Below, piece by piece: positions 1 to 8,789 of a DNA stretch of 64,000 nt. A program made the translations under genes and the position numbers. Numbering within the stretch: position 1 is the first letter of the stretch; each line of letters opens with the position of its first letter. Source of the DNA: Ornithinimicrobium sp. F0845 (GTDB lineage Bacteria; Actinomycetota; Actinomycetes; Actinomycetales; Dermatophilaceae); assembly GCF_023015765.1 (NCBI RefSeq), contig NZ_JALKAL010000001.1, positions 295,478-359,477 on the forward strand. Direction: 5' to 3'. A model generated the notes under the pieces. It was given only the letters and a program-made list of their open reading frames with translations. It made no database searches and was not told the origin of the DNA.

Positions 1-269
1 TGCGGATCCTGCCGGACGAGAAGTCCGTGAGTGACGTCGGCGCCCCCGTCCTGGTCGTCAGCCAGTTCACGCTCTACGGTGACACCCGCAAGGGACGCCG
101 TCCTGGATGGTCGCAGGCGGCGCCCGGCCACGTCGCCGAACCGCTGGTCGACGCCGTGGTGACGGCCCTGCGCGAACGGGGGATCGAGGTCGCCACGGGG
201 GAGTTCGGGGCACAGATGCAGGTCGACCTCGTCAACGACGGCCCGTTCACGGTCCTGGTCGACACCTGA
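1..269 (+). CDS. dtd: D-aminoacyl-tRNA deacylase, C-terminal part (5' end outside window)
   Basis: The frame is already open at base 3, so the gene begins upstream and only about 88 C-terminal residues are seen. They contain both Dtd signatures: SQFTLYGD (bases 60-83) and NDGPFT close to the end, where the family has NxGPxT. Dtd is a cytosolic homodimer that hydrolyses D-aminoacyl-tRNAs to recycle mischarged tRNA. The family is usually about 145 residues, so roughly 55 are missing. An in-frame GTG at 27 is not the real start, because it would remove the conserved first half. Confidence 0.93.
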   Translation, partial: RILPDEKSVSDVGAPVLVVSQFTLYGDTRKGRRPGWSQAAPGHVAEPLVDAVVTALRERGIEVATGEFGAQMQVDLVNDGPFTVLVDT

Positions 270-322
270 TCCGACACCGGCTCGACACCAGAACTGTCCG
301 CGACGGCCCGTACCCTGGTGCC

Positions 323-652
323 ATGCCGACGTTCTTCGATGTCCAGCAGTGGGTCGGGCTCGCCCTGGGCGCCCTCGCCCTCGGCATCCAGGTGTGGGCG
401 TTCGTCGACGCGCTGATGACCCGCGGCGACGCGTTCGTCGCCGCCGACAAGCGCACCAAGGGTTTCTGGCTCGCGCTGACCGGTGTCGCCAGCGCCATCG
501 GCTTCATGCACCTGCAGCAGCCATTCGGGCTGTTCAACCTCATCGCGATCGTGGCCGCCGCCGTCTACCTGACCGACGTGCGTCCCGCCGTCGCGCAGAT
601 CCGCGGCCGTGGCCGCGGCGGGGCCTCCAGGGGTTCCTACGGTCCGTGGTGA
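323..652 (+). CDS. DUF2516 family small membrane protein
   Basis: This 109-residue protein has three hydrophobic segments (about residues 8-28, 47-65 and 70-88) and a short basic Gly/Arg-rich tail. The length and pattern match the actinobacterial DUF2516 family, whose function is unknown. The ATG at 323 is chosen because a -10-like TACCCT lies at 311-316, exactly six bases upstream, and there is no Shine-Dalgarno sequence. That suggests a leaderless mRNA. The stop overlaps the GTG start of the next gene, so the two are probably translationally coupled. Confidence 0.8.
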   Translation: MPTFFDVQQWVGLALGALALGIQVWAFVDALMTRGDAFVAADKRTKGFWLALTGVASAIGFMHLQQPFGLFNLIAIVAAAVYLTDVRPAVAQIRGRGRGGASRGSYGPW

Positions 653-1443
653 CCCCACCGCATACTCGTCTGGTCGTCGGTCCCACGGGGGACCTGGAGG
701 TCCTGACCGCCGGCCACGGCGCACCCCACACCGTCTTCGCCCACGGACTCGCCGGGTCCATCCCGACCACCCGGCCCTACGCCTCGAAGGTGCCTGGCAC
801 GCGCACCTTCCTGCACTTCCGTGGCCATGGCTCCTCCACGACCCCGGACGACGGCTGGCAGTATGTCGACCTGGCCGCCGAGCTCTGGACGGTGGCGGAC
901 CACGTGGGGGCCAGACAGGCGCTGGGGATCAGCATGGGTGCCGGCGCGTTGTGCGCCGGGCTCACCACCGATCCGGGCCGGTTCGAGCGCCTCGTGCTGG
1001 TCCTGCCGGCGGCCATCGACCGCCCGCGGGACGACGCGGCGATGGCCCGTCTGGCCGGGCTGGCCGACCTGGTCGACGCGGGTGACCACGAGGGGGTGGC
1101 GGAGCACCTGCTGGGGGCCGAGCCGGTGCACGTGCGCAGCGAGCCGGGCGTGCGCCAGTGGGCCCGGGGCCAGGCCGACCGGCTGGTGGGGACCGGCGTG
1201 GGTCGGGCCCTGAGGACCCTGCCGCACCGGGTGCCGGTCGCCGACCGGGCGCTGCTGAGTCGGGTGACCGCCCCCGTCCTGCTCCTCGCCCAGGAGGGCG
1301 ACCCCGCCCACCCGGCTGCCGTCGCCCGCGAGCTCGCCGAGGTGCTGCCCGGGGCGATGCTGCAGGTGCTGCCGCCGGGTGGCATCATGTGGGGTCACCG
1401 CTCCCGCGTCCGTGACCTCGTGGGGGAGTTCCTGACGCCATGA
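649..1443 (+). CDS. alpha/beta hydrolase
   Basis: A 264-residue alpha/beta-hydrolase-fold protein. It shows the oxyanion motif AHGLAGS (about residue 31), the nucleophile elbow GISMG (Ser about residue 95), an acid-loop candidate EGDPAHP, and a C-terminal His in GGIMWGHRS. The substrate cannot be told from sequence. It has no signal peptide, so it is probably cytosolic. Adjacent GTG codons at 646 and 649 are both possible starts; either one overlaps the DUF2516 stop. It is followed closely by a cupin gene on the same strand. Confidence 0.82.
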   Translation: MTPPHTRLVVGPTGDLEVLTAGHGAPHTVFAHGLAGSIPTTRPYASKVPGTRTFLHFRGHGSSTTPDDGWQYVDLAAELWTVADHVGARQALGISMGAGALCAGLTTDPGRFERLVLVLPAAIDRPRDDAAMARLAGLADLVDAGDHEGVAEHLLGAEPVHVRSEPGVRQWARGQADRLVGTGVGRALRTLPHRVPVADRALLSRVTAPVLLLAQEGDPAHPAAVARELAEVLPGAMLQVLPPGGIMWGHRSRVRDLVGEFLTP

Positions 1444-1480
1444 TCCGACGCACCATCACCGAGCACGGGGAGACGACTCG

Positions 1481-1936
1481 ATGAGTGACCACACCACCAC
1501 GGAGGAGCAGATCCACACCCCCGAGGAGTTGGCCGCTGCTGCCCGGGCGCAGCCCACCGAGGGGTCGCCCGGGGCCTACCGCGACCGCACCCGGGACGTC
1601 TTCGTGGTCGAGCGGCCCTGGGGTCGCTTCGAGCAGTTCGCGACCAACGAGACCGTGACGGTCAAGACGGTCACCATCGACCCCGGTCAGCGCCTCTCGC
1701 TGCAGCACCACGCGGCACGCAACGAGATGTGGCAGGTGCTGGACCACCCGGTCGACGTCACGCTCGGCGACCGCACCTGGTCGGCCCAGCCGGGCGAGCT
1801 CGTGTGGGTGCCGGTGGGCACGCTGCACCGGATGGGCAACTCCGGCGACCAGCCCGCCCGGGTGCTCGAGCTCGCCTTCGGCGACTTCGACGAGGCGGAC
1901 ATCACCCGGGTCGAGGACGACTACCGCCGCGACTAG
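1481..1936 (+). CDS. cupin domain protein, phosphomannose isomerase type II C-terminal-like
   Basis: A 151-residue protein with a single cupin barrel (about residues 40-140). The conserved metal-site stretches are LQHHAARNEMW and VPVGTLHRM. They resemble the C-terminal isomerase domain of bifunctional mannose-6-phosphate isomerase/GDP-mannose pyrophosphorylase, but no nucleotidyltransferase domain is present. It may be a stand-alone sugar-phosphate isomerase or a sugar-binding cupin. The start is ATG 1481, 37 bases after the hydrolase stop. Confidence 0.8.
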   Translation: MSDHTTTEEQIHTPEELAAAARAQPTEGSPGAYRDRTRDVFVVERPWGRFEQFATNETVTVKTVTIDPGQRLSLQHHAARNEMWQVLDHPVDVTLGDRTWSAQPGELVWVPVGTLHRMGNSGDQPARVLELAFGDFDEADITRVEDDYRRD

Positions 1937-1948
1937 CGTCTGCTCCGC

Positions 1949-1966
1949 GCCGGGCTGGCTCCCGGC
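1949..1966. terminator. small hairpin between convergent genes
   Basis: A perfect 6-bp GC stem (GCCGGG / CCCGGC) with a 6-base loop lies between the cupin gene and the convergent methyltransferase gene. It touches the methyltransferase stop codon and has no T-tract. It is a weak but well-placed terminator candidate. Confidence 0.35.
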
Positions 1967-2793
1967 TAGGTCCCGGGCGCGACAGCCTCCCACGCGACCT
2001 CCAGCTCGCCCAGGCGCCAGCGTCCCCGGGTGCCCAGGACCGGCCACCCGCGGTCTCGCAGGTCCGAGACCGTCGCCAGGAACCGCTGCCGGTGGCCGTA
2101 TGCCGCGTGGCCGACCGCCCGGGCCCACGCGTCGTCGAGGTCGGTCATCAGCGCGTGCACCCGCTCGCCGGGCACGTTGCGGTGGATCAGGACCTTGGGG
2201 AGGCGCTCGGCCACCACCGAGGGCTGGTCCAGCTGCGCCAGCCGCCAGGAGAGCGTCAGCGACCGGGGCGTCGGTGCCCCGTCCTGGCCCCGGCGCACGT
2301 CGACCCAGGAGCCCAGTCGGCCGAGCTCGTCGCAGGTGCCCTCCACGAGCGCCCCTCCGGGAGCCAGCCGGGAGACCACCCGGGACCAGGCAGGCAGGAC
2401 CTGCTCCTCGTCATACTGCCGGAGCACGTTGAGCGCCCGGACCACCACGGGCGACCGTCCGCCGGCGAGCGGGATCTCGAAGCCCCCGACCGCGAAGGTC
2501 AGGCCCGGCGGGTCCGCGTGCCGGGCGGCGGCGGTGACGCGTTCCTTGTCGATCTCCAGGCCCACGACCTGCACGTCCGGACGGACCGCCGCCAGCCGCT
2601 GGTGCAGCTCGAGGGTGGTGACCGGGTGGGCCCCGTAGCCGAGGTCGACCACCACCGGAGGTTCCGGGGAGGACGCGAGGAGCGGGCCGTAGGTGTGGAC
2701 CACCCACCGGTCCACGCGCCGCAGCCGGTTGGGGTTGGTCGTGCCGCGGGTGATCGCGCCGACCGGTCGGGTCGTCCGGGGTGCACCAGCCAC
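1966..2793 (-). CDS. class I SAM-dependent methyltransferase-like protein
   Basis: A 275-residue protein with a Rossmann-type nucleotide-binding start (VVVDLGYGAHPVTTLEL, about residues 50-66) and a second-strand acidic motif VVGLEIDKERV. Both are typical of SAM-dependent methyltransferases; the substrate is unknown. The GTG start at 2793 is preceded at exactly six bases by a -10-like TATCGT (2800-2805, minus strand) without a ribosome binding site, so a leaderless start fits. The frame stays open far upstream, but that part is antisense to mshA and was discarded. It is divergent from mshA. Confidence 0.78.
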   Translation of the reverse strand: MAGAPRTTRPVGAITRGTTNPNRLRRVDRWVVHTYGPLLASSPEPPVVVDLGYGAHPVTTLELHQRLAAVRPDVQVVGLEIDKERVTAAARHADPPGLTFAVGGFEIPLAGGRSPVVVRALNVLRQYDEEQVLPAWSRVVSRLAPGGALVEGTCDELGRLGSWVDVRRGQDGAPTPRSLTLSWRLAQLDQPSVVAERLPKVLIHRNVPGERVHALMTDLDDAWARAVGHAAYGHRQRFLATVSDLRDRGWPVLGTRGRWRLGELEVAWEAVAPGT

Positions 2794-2859
2794 GGCCCCA
2801 CGATAGGCGCCGTGCGAGACTGGAGGACACAGTGCAAGCCGTAGGCAGGAGTTCACCAC

Positions 2860-4173
2860 GTGACTGAGACCGACCGGGTCCGTCGGGTCGCCATGCTCAG
2901 CGTGCACACCTCGCCGCTGGACCCTCCGGGCACCGGCGACGCGGGCGGGCTGAACGTCTATGTGGTCGAGACCGCGCGGCGGCTCGCCGCCCGGGGCACC
3001 GAGGTGGAGATCTTCACCCGGGCCACCGACGGCTCGTTGCCCGAGACGGTGCGGATGGGCCCGGGCGTCCTGGTCCACCACGTGCCGGCCGGACCCTATG
3101 AGGGCCTGGGCAAGGACGACCTGCCGGGACAGCTCTGTGCGTTCACGGCGGGGGTGATGCGGACCGCGGCGGGCCGCCCGGAACAGTGGTATGACGTGGT
3201 CCACTCCCACTACTGGCTCTCGGGGCAGGTCGGCTGGCTGGCCGCGGACCGGTGGAACGTGCCGCTGGTCCACACGATGCACACCATGGCGCGGGTCAAG
3301 AACGCCCAGCTGGCCGAGGGGGACAGTGCCGAGCCCCCGGGCCGCGAGATCGGCGAGACGCAGGTGGTTGAGGCGGCCAGCGTGCTCGTCGCGAACACGC
3401 CCGAGGAGGCCACCCAGCTCATCGAGCTCTACGACGCCGACCCGCAGAAGGTCCGGGTGGTCCCGCCGGGCGTGGACCTGGAGGTGTTCAGCCCCGGTGA
3501 CCAGCGCGCGGCCCGGCACGCCGTCGGCCTGGCGCCGGACGCGCTCGTGGTGCTGTTCGTCGGCCGGATCCAGCCGCTGAAGGCGCCCGACGTCACGATC
3601 CGGGCGGTCGCGGAGCTGGTCCGTCGCGACCCCACGCTGCGTGAGCGCCTCGTGGTCGGGGTGCTCGGTGGCCCGTCGGGGTCAGGGCTGGCCAGGCCGG
3701 AGTCGCTGCAGGAGCTCACCGCCGAGCTCGGCCTGGAGGACATGGTCCGGTTCGTGCCGCCGGTGTCCCGGGCTGCCCTGGCCGACTGGTACCGCGCCGC
3801 CGACCTGGTCACCGTGCCGAGCTACAACGAGTCGTTCGGGCTGGTCGCCGTGGAGTCGCTGGCCAGCGGCACCCCCGTCGTCGCCGCAGACGTCGGCGGG
3901 CTGCCGGTGGCGGTGGGTGACGGCGGGGTCCTGGTCGACGGGCACGACCCGCTGCACTGGGCCGACGAGATCGGTGCCCTGCTGGCGGACGGCCAGCGGC
4001 GCGCGGCCCTCGCCGAGGCCGGTCTGGCCCACGCCGCCTCCCTGGGCTGGGACAGCACCGTGGACCGGCTCGACGAGGTCTATCGGCAGGCTCGGGCACA
4101 GCGGGCTCCGTCGGGTGTCAACGGCTACGGACCGCTGCTCGGTCAGCCGGTCCCCAGCCTGGTGCTGCCGTGA
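2860..4173 (+). CDS. mshA: D-inositol-3-phosphate glycosyltransferase (mycothiol biosynthesis)
   Basis: A 437-residue GT-B family 4 glycosyltransferase. MshA joins UDP-GlcNAc to 1L-myo-inositol-1-phosphate, the first committed step of mycothiol synthesis. Visible marks are the N-terminal glycine-rich loop [13 protein letters not shown], the [11 protein letters not shown] stretch of MshA, the phosphate-binding [10 protein letters not shown] at about residue 230, and the C-terminal [18 protein letters not shown] sugar-nucleotide motif. GTG 2860 has a CAGGAG ribosome binding site 8-9 bases upstream. The next gene overlaps its stop. Mycothiol is used by the formaldehyde dehydrogenase at 14192. 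Confidence 0.95.
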   Translation: MTETDRVRRVAMLSVHTSPLDPPGTGDAGGLNVYVVETARRLAARGTEVEIFTRATDGSLPETVRMGPGVLVHHVPAGPYEGLGKDDLPGQLCAFTAGVMRTAAGRPEQWYDVVHSHYWLSGQVGWLAADRWNVPLVHTMHTMARVKNAQLAEGDSAEPPGREIGETQVVEAASVLVANTPEEATQLIELYDADPQKVRVVPPGVDLEVFSPGDQRAARHAVGLAPDALVVLFVGRIQPLKAPDVTIRAVAELVRRDPTLRERLVVGVLGGPSGSGLARPESLQELTAELGLEDMVRFVPPVSRAALADWYRAADLVTVPSYNESFGLVAVESLASGTPVVAADVGGLPVAVGDGGVLVDGHDPLHWADEIGALLADGQRRAALAEAGLAHAASLGWDSTVDRLDEVYRQARAQRAPSGVNGYGPLLGQPVPSLVLP

Positions 4174-4685
4174 GCACTGAACAGTCATTGAGCCGGTTGC
4201 GGGCGGCGCTCGACGAGGTGGGCGTCGACTATGACGAGGGCACCCGGGAGGGCGAGCTCGTGGTCACCCTCCCCGGTGAGCGCAAGCTGCGGACGGTCTG
4301 CTCGCTGGTGGTGGGTGCCGACGCGGTCTCCGTGCAGGCCTTCGTGATCCGCAACCCCGACGAGAACCACACCGAGTTCTACCGCTTCCTGCTGCGTCGC
4401 AACCTGCGGATGCCGGGCACGGCCTACGCCATCGACGCCGAGGGTGACGTCTATCTCAGCGGCCGCCTACCCGTCGAGGCGATCGACACGCCCACCATCG
4501 ACCGGCTGCTCGGCACGGTGCTCACCGCCTGTGACGAGCCGTTCAACGAGCTGCTGGTCATCGGCTTCCTCACCTCGATGAGGACCGAGTGGCGCTGGCG
4601 GGTCTCGCGGGGCGAGTCGACGGCCAACCTGGAGGCGTTCCGGCACCTGCTCGAGGGAACCGGGGACGAGTCCGGCGCATCCTAG
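4170..4685 (+). CDS. YbjN domain-containing protein
   Basis: A 171-residue cytosolic protein with a YbjN / type III secretion chaperone-like alpha-beta fold, marked by [12 protein letters not shown], the [14 protein letters not shown] segment and [12 protein letters not shown]. Its GTG start overlaps the mshA stop by four bases. The same mshA-YbjN pairing is known in Mycobacterium tuberculosis (Rv0486-Rv0487). The family's molecular role is unresolved; it is often described as a putative sensory-transduction or chaperone-like protein. Confidence 0.88.
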   Translation: MSTEQSLSRLRAALDEVGVDYDEGTREGELVVTLPGERKLRTVCSLVVGADAVSVQAFVIRNPDENHTEFYRFLLRRNLRMPGTAYAIDAEGDVYLSGRLPVEAIDTPTIDRLLGTVLTACDEPFNELLVIGFLTSMRTEWRWRVSRGESTANLEAFRHLLEGTGDESGAS

Positions 4686-4689
4686 GGCC

Positions 4690-4985
4690 ATGGAAGAGCG
4701 GCGCAACCACCGAAGGGGCATGGTCACCTTGGCCCTCGCGCTCCTGCTCGGCGTCGCGACGGGCTGGAGTTCTGGCCGCTCCTGCCCGAGGAGCAGGACG
4801 ACCTCGACCTGGTCCGCTACGGCACCGGGATGGGCGTCCACATCCTGACGGTCTCCGAACCAGGCCCGGGCGACGACATCGGCACCCTCACCGTCTACGC
4901 CGACGGCCGGGCCCACTACGTCTCGGACAGCGGTCAGGAGATCTGGCTGGTGGATGAGCACCGCACCTACAACTGGGTGTGCTGA
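4690..4985 (+). pseudogene. small exported or membrane-anchored protein broken by a frameshift
   Basis: An ATG at 4690 opens a typical membrane-anchor start (MEERRNHRRGMVTLALALLL, then GVATG) but hits TGA after about 50 codons of unlikely protein. From about 4764 another frame reads LEFWPLLPEEQDDLDLV, then a plausible acidic domain ending in EIWLVDEHRTYNWVC and a TGA at 4983-4985. Joining the two needs a shift equivalent to one lost base near 4755-4765. It is either a real frameshift or an assembly error. The start lies five bases after the YbjN stop, so it would be the third gene of the mshA operon. Confidence 0.55.
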
Positions 4986-5049
4986 CCAGCCTGCGGTCCT
5001 GCGACAACCCCGAGGCAGGGCGGAGGGTGCCCGGAACCCGAGAGCTTCG

Positions 5050-5130
5050 GTGATTCCGGCTCGACCGAGACTCCCGGTGATTCCGGCTCGACCGAGACTC
5101 CCGGTGATTCCGGCTCGACCGAGACTCCCG
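5050..5130. repeat. three perfect tandem copies of a 27-bp unit
   Basis: Copies at 5050-5076, 5077-5103 and 5104-5130 are identical; each begins GTGATTCCGGCTCGACC. The array ends one base from the gpmI stop codon. The unit is nine codons long, so on the minus strand it would extend gpmI in frame (PGVSVEPES repeated) if the stop were read through. No spacers are present, so it is not a CRISPR array. Confidence 0.97.
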
Positions 5131-5131
5131 G

Positions 5132-6775
5132 TCAGGCCTCCGTGACCAGCGAGGGGCGGTACTCCTCCGGGACGTCCAGACCGAGCAGCACCAGCAGCGT
5201 CGCGGCCAGGTTGGACAGGCCGGGGGACTCCACGCCGTCCACGATCTGCCACTGCTGGCCGGAGTAGTCGGCGATGAGCAACGGGACCGGGTTGGTCGAG
5301 TGGGCGGTCTTCCAGAGGGGGGTGCCGTCCTCGCGGGTGCGGGGCTGGCCCGCCTTGTCGCGCTCGACCATGTCCTCGCTGTTGCCGTGGTCCGCGGTGA
5401 CCACCAGGCAGCCACCCGCCGCCTCCACCGCCCCCGCGATCCGGCCCACGGCCTCGTCCACGGCTTCCACGGCCAGGACGGTGGCGTCGAAGTTGCCGGT
5501 GTGCCCCACCATGTCGCCGCCGGCCAGGTTGGACCGCAGGAAGGTGTAGTCGCCGTCCTGGAGCGCCGAGATGACGTAGTCCGCCGTCTCGGCCGCCTTC
5601 ATGCGCGGGGCCTTGTCGAACTCGATGCGGTCCGAGGGGATGTCGATGTAGGTCTCGGTCTGCGGGTCGAAGGGGTCGGACCTGTTGCCGTTCCAGAAGT
5701 AGGTCATGTGCCCGAACTTCTGGGTCTCGGACGCCGCGAGCTGGCGCAGTCCGGCGCGGGCGATGACCTCGCTGACCGTGTCCTCGATCTTCGGTGGCTG
5801 CACCAGCCGGACCGGCGGCATGTTGGTGTCGCCGTCATAGAGGGTCATTCCCGCGAAGAAGACGTCCGGGCGAGTGCCCCGGTCGAATCCGGGGAACTCC
5901 TCGCCCTCCACGAAGGCCCGGGTCAGCTCGATCGCCCGGTCACCGCGGAAGTTGAAGATGACCACGGCGTCACCGTCGCGGACGGGTCCCACCGGATCTC
6001 CGACGGCGTCGACGACGGTGAAGGCCTCGAGCAGCTGGTCGCTGATCCCCGGAGTCTCCTCGCGGAGCGTGCGGATCGCCTCGGCCGCGGACGGGAACGG
6101 TCGGGCGGCACCCTGCATGTGGGCGCGCCAGCCCGCCTCCACCACGGACCAGTTGGCCTCGTAGCGGTCCATCGTGGTGACCATGCGCCCACCGCCGGAG
6201 GCGATCCGAAAGTCCAGGTCGGTGCCGTCGGTGAGCGCGGCGAGGGCCTCCTCGAGCCGGGCGACGTAGCGGTCCGCGGTGCGGTCCTCCACGTCCCGGC
6301 CGTCGAACAGCGTGTGCACCCGCAGGCGGGTGACCCCGTCGGACCGGGCGTGCTCGAGCAGCAGGAGCAGGTGCTCCCACGAGGAGTGAACGTTGCCGTC
6401 ACTGAGCAGGCCGATCAGGTGCAGCGCGGCGCCGTCACGCGTCGCGGTCGCGACCACGTCCTGCCAGGACCCCTCCCAAATCTCCCCGCCGAGGACGGCG
6501 TCGTCCACCCGCTTGGCTCCCTGCGCGATGATGCGGCCCGCGCCCATCGTGTTGTGGCCGACCTCGGAGTTGCCCATGTCGCTGTCGCTGGACAGCCCGA
6601 CGTGGGTGCCGTGGGCGAGGATCTCCAGGGAGGTCCCGTCCTGGCGCAGCGCGTCCAGGTGCGGGGTGTCCGCCGCGGCCACCGCGTCATACTGGTCGCC
6701 GGTGCCGACACCCACGCCGTCCATGACCACCAGGACCACGGGCCGCCCGCCGGGCGCGCTCGCCGGGGTGCTCAC
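5132..6775 (-). CDS. gpmI: 2,3-bisphosphoglycerate-independent phosphoglycerate mutase
   Basis: A 547-residue cytosolic enzyme that interconverts 3- and 2-phosphoglycerate in glycolysis. It belongs to the alkaline phosphatase superfamily. Visible signatures are VVLVVMDGVG at the N-terminus (metal Asp), DSDMGNSEVGHNTMGAG (catalytic Ser), GRDVEDRTA, the FNFRGDRAIEL stretch, and the C-terminal metal sites VGHTGNFDA and VTADHGNSEDM. Its length is slightly above the usual 510-550. The GTG start overlaps the regX3 stop by four bases, so it is co-transcribed with senX3-regX3. Actinobacteria often use the cofactor-dependent mutase instead. Confidence 0.96.
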   Translation of the reverse strand: MSTPASAPGGRPVVLVVMDGVGVGTGDQYDAVAAADTPHLDALRQDGTSLEILAHGTHVGLSSDSDMGNSEVGHNTMGAGRIIAQGAKRVDDAVLGGEIWEGSWQDVVATATRDGAALHLIGLLSDGNVHSSWEHLLLLLEHARSDGVTRLRVHTLFDGRDVEDRTADRYVARLEEALAALTDGTDLDFRIASGGGRMVTTMDRYEANWSVVEAGWRAHMQGAARPFPSAAEAIRTLREETPGISDQLLEAFTVVDAVGDPVGPVRDGDAVVIFNFRGDRAIELTRAFVEGEEFPGFDRGTRPDVFFAGMTLYDGDTNMPPVRLVQPPKIEDTVSEVIARAGLRQLAASETQKFGHMTYFWNGNRSDPFDPQTETYIDIPSDRIEFDKAPRMKAAETADYVISALQDGDYTFLRSNLAGGDMVGHTGNFDATVLAVEAVDEAVGRIAGAVEAAGGCLVVTADHGNSEDMVERDKAGQPRTREDGTPLWKTAHSTNPVPLLIADYSGQQWQIVDGVESPGLSNLAATLLVLLGLDVPEEYRPSLVTEA

Positions 6776-7455
6776 GGCGCCTCGAACTTGTAGCCGAGAC
6801 CGCGCACCGTGACGATGTGCTGCGGTTGTGCCGGGTCCGGCTCGATCTTGGCGCGGAGCCGCTTGACGTGCACGTCCAGGGTCTTGGTGTCCCCGACGTA
6901 GTCGGTGCCCCAGACGCGGTCGATCAGCTGTCCCCTGGTCAGCACCCGCCCGGAGTTGCGCAGCAGCATCTCGAGCAGCTCGAACTCCTTGAGCGGGAGC
7001 GTGATCGCCTCGCCGTTGACCGACACGGTGTGCCGCTCGACGTCCATCCGGACCGGTCCTGACTCGACCGTCGAGGGCAGCAGCTCCTCGGGCTCGGCCT
7101 GTCGGCGGAGCACCGCCTTGATGCGCGCCAGGAGCTCGCGGCCGGAGTAGGGCTTGGTGACGTAGTCGTCGGCCCCGATCTCCAGACCCACCACCTTGTC
7201 GACCTCGCTGTCCTTGGCGGTGAGCATGATGACCGGCACGCTCGACTTGGCACGCAGCGACCGGCAGACATCGACGCCGGACAGTCCCGGCAGCATGAGG
7301 TCGAGCAGCACCAGGTCGGCCCCGTTGCGGTCGAACTCGGTGAGAGCGTCGGGGCCCGTCTCGGCGACCGCCACGTCGTAGCCCTCCTTCTGCAGCATGT
7401 AGGAGAGCGGGTCGCTGAACGATTCCTCGTCCTCGACCACCAGGATCCGGGTCAT
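6772..7455 (-). CDS. regX3: phosphate-responsive two-component response regulator
   Basis: A 227-residue OmpR/PhoB-family regulator. The receiver domain (about residues 1-115) has the acidic pair VVEDEE, the phospho-acceptor Asp in LVLLDLMLPG and Lys in YVTKPYSG. A C-terminal winged helix follows, with the LPLKEFELLEMLL and TLDVHVKRLRAKIE stretches. It overlaps senX3 by ATGA, and the pairing with a SenX3-type kinase and phoU identifies it as RegX3. Its family controls phosphate-starvation genes. The upstream frame stays open inside senX3, but ATG 7455 is the family start. Confidence 0.94.
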   Translation of the reverse strand: MTRILVVEDEESFSDPLSYMLQKEGYDVAVAETGPDALTEFDRNGADLVLLDLMLPGLSGVDVCRSLRAKSSVPVIMLTAKDSEVDKVVGLEIGADDYVTKPYSGRELLARIKAVLRRQAEPEELLPSTVESGPVRMDVERHTVSVNGEAITLPLKEFELLEMLLRNSGRVLTRGQLIDRVWGTDYVGDTKTLDVHVKRLRAKIEPDPAQPQHIVTVRGLGYKFEAP

Positions 7456-8684
7456 GAACTCACTCCTCGCTCGGTCTCTCGACCGAGGTCGTCTGACGGG
7501 TGGGTGGATGGAGCGGATGCTGTCTCCGAGGCTACCCCGACGGAGCCAGAGGCCGAATCCGCGGCAGGGAGCCGGATGGTGAAGGTGGACCCCTGCCCCA
7601 GCTCGCTCCAGACGACGACGTCGCCGCCGAGGTTGGCGCAGATGTGCTTGACGATCGACAGGCCCAGGCCGGTGCCGCCGGTCGCCCGGGAGCGCGCGGC
7701 GTCGATGCGGTAGAAGCGTTCGAAGATCCGCTCCTGGTCGGCCGGGGAGATCCCCTGGCCCTGGTCGGTGACCGCGACCTCCACGAGATCCTTGCGACGC
7801 CGGCAGATCACCGCCACGGGACTGCCCTCCTCGGAGTAGCTGATCGCGTTGGTGATGAGGTTGCGGATGGCGGTGGTGATCCACTCGGGGTCACCGTGGA
7901 CCGTCAGGGGGGTGCGCGGCGTGGCGTTGGTGAGGGTGATGCGCCGTGCCCCCGCGACGACCCGGGTGTGTTCGACCGCCTCGCGGGCGCACGCGCCCAC
8001 GTCGACCTCGCCGAGCGGGGAGGACAGGTCCGCCGTCTGCAGTCGGGACAGGTCCACGATCTCGCTGACCAGCCGGGTGAGCCGGACGGTCTCGACCTTC
8101 ATCCGGCCGGCGAAGCGCTGGACGGCGTCGGGGTCGCTCGCCGCATCCTCGACCGCCTCCGCCAGCAGCGCCAGTCCGCCCACGGGGGTCTTGAGCTCGT
8201 GGCTGACGTTGACCACGAAGTCGCGCCGGACCTCCTCGACGCGGCGGGCCTTGGTCCGGTCCTCGACCAGGGCCAGGACCTGGTCACGGCCGATCGGGGC
8301 CACCCGGACCCCCACGACGATCAGCACCTGGCCCAGGGGTCCCCGGGGCAGCTCCAGCTCGGCGTCGCGGATGACGCCGTCGCGGTGGACCTGGACCGCC
8401 AGCTCTCGCAGCTCGCTGTGGGTCAGTCGGTTCCCCCGCACGAGACCGTGGGCGACCGCGGACGCACTGGTCTTGACGACGCTGCCGTTGGCGTCGAGCA
8501 CGATGGCCCCGTCCCGCAGCACGGCGAGCACGTCAGCCACCCCCTTGGGCACCGCTGGCTCGACCGGCTCCGGGAGCGCTGCCGGGACAGACCTGCGCTC
8601 GGTGACCCGCACCAGCAGGGTCGCGATGGCCGCCAACGCCAGCCCGAGCACCACGCCCAGGGCCCCTGCCGTCAGCTCGTCCAC
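7452..8684 (-). CDS. senX3: SenX3-type sensor histidine kinase
   Basis: A 410-residue membrane histidine kinase. A single clear transmembrane segment (about residues 7-25) is followed by a PAS-like region, the HisKA phospho-acceptor in VNVSHELKTPVGG, and an ATPase domain with NLITNAISY, DQGQGI and GGTGLGLSIVKHI. It phosphorylates RegX3 and is itself controlled by PhoU and phosphate transport in relatives. GTG 8684 is six bases after a TAGGCT -10-like hexamer (8691-8696), which suggests a leaderless transcript. M. tuberculosis SenX3 is usually described with two membrane segments; only one is obvious here. Confidence 0.93.
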   Translation of the reverse strand: MDELTAGALGVVLGLALAAIATLLVRVTERRSVPAALPEPVEPAVPKGVADVLAVLRDGAIVLDANGSVVKTSASAVAHGLVRGNRLTHSELRELAVQVHRDGVIRDAELELPRGPLGQVLIVVGVRVAPIGRDQVLALVEDRTKARRVEEVRRDFVVNVSHELKTPVGGLALLAEAVEDAASDPDAVQRFAGRMKVETVRLTRLVSEIVDLSRLQTADLSSPLGEVDVGACAREAVEHTRVVAGARRITLTNATPRTPLTVHGDPEWITTAIRNLITNAISYSEEGSPVAVICRRRKDLVEVAVTDQGQGISPADQERIFERFYRIDAARSRATGGTGLGLSIVKHICANLGGDVVVWSELGQGSTFTIRLPAADSASGSVGVASETASAPSTHPSDDLGRETERGVSS

Positions 8685-8789
8685 GGCTCCAGCCTAGTGA
8701 GCCGGACGGCATACTCCTGCCTGTGGGTGCGCCCCCCCACGCACATCAGAGGAGCACCGGGGCGACCCTCGCCCACCTGGTCGAACGGC

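Noticed and set aside
1966-3519. Possible 517-residue version of the methyltransferase starting far upstream
   Set aside because: The extra N-terminal part is antisense to mshA; the fold begins after GTG 2793, which also has a well-placed -10 element.
5050-5130. CRISPR-like array
   Set aside because: The 27-bp units abut with no spacers and no cas genes are nearby; it is a plain tandem repeat.
5300-6793. 497-codon plus-strand open frame opposite gpmI
   Set aside because: Antisense to gpmI, with no conserved motifs.
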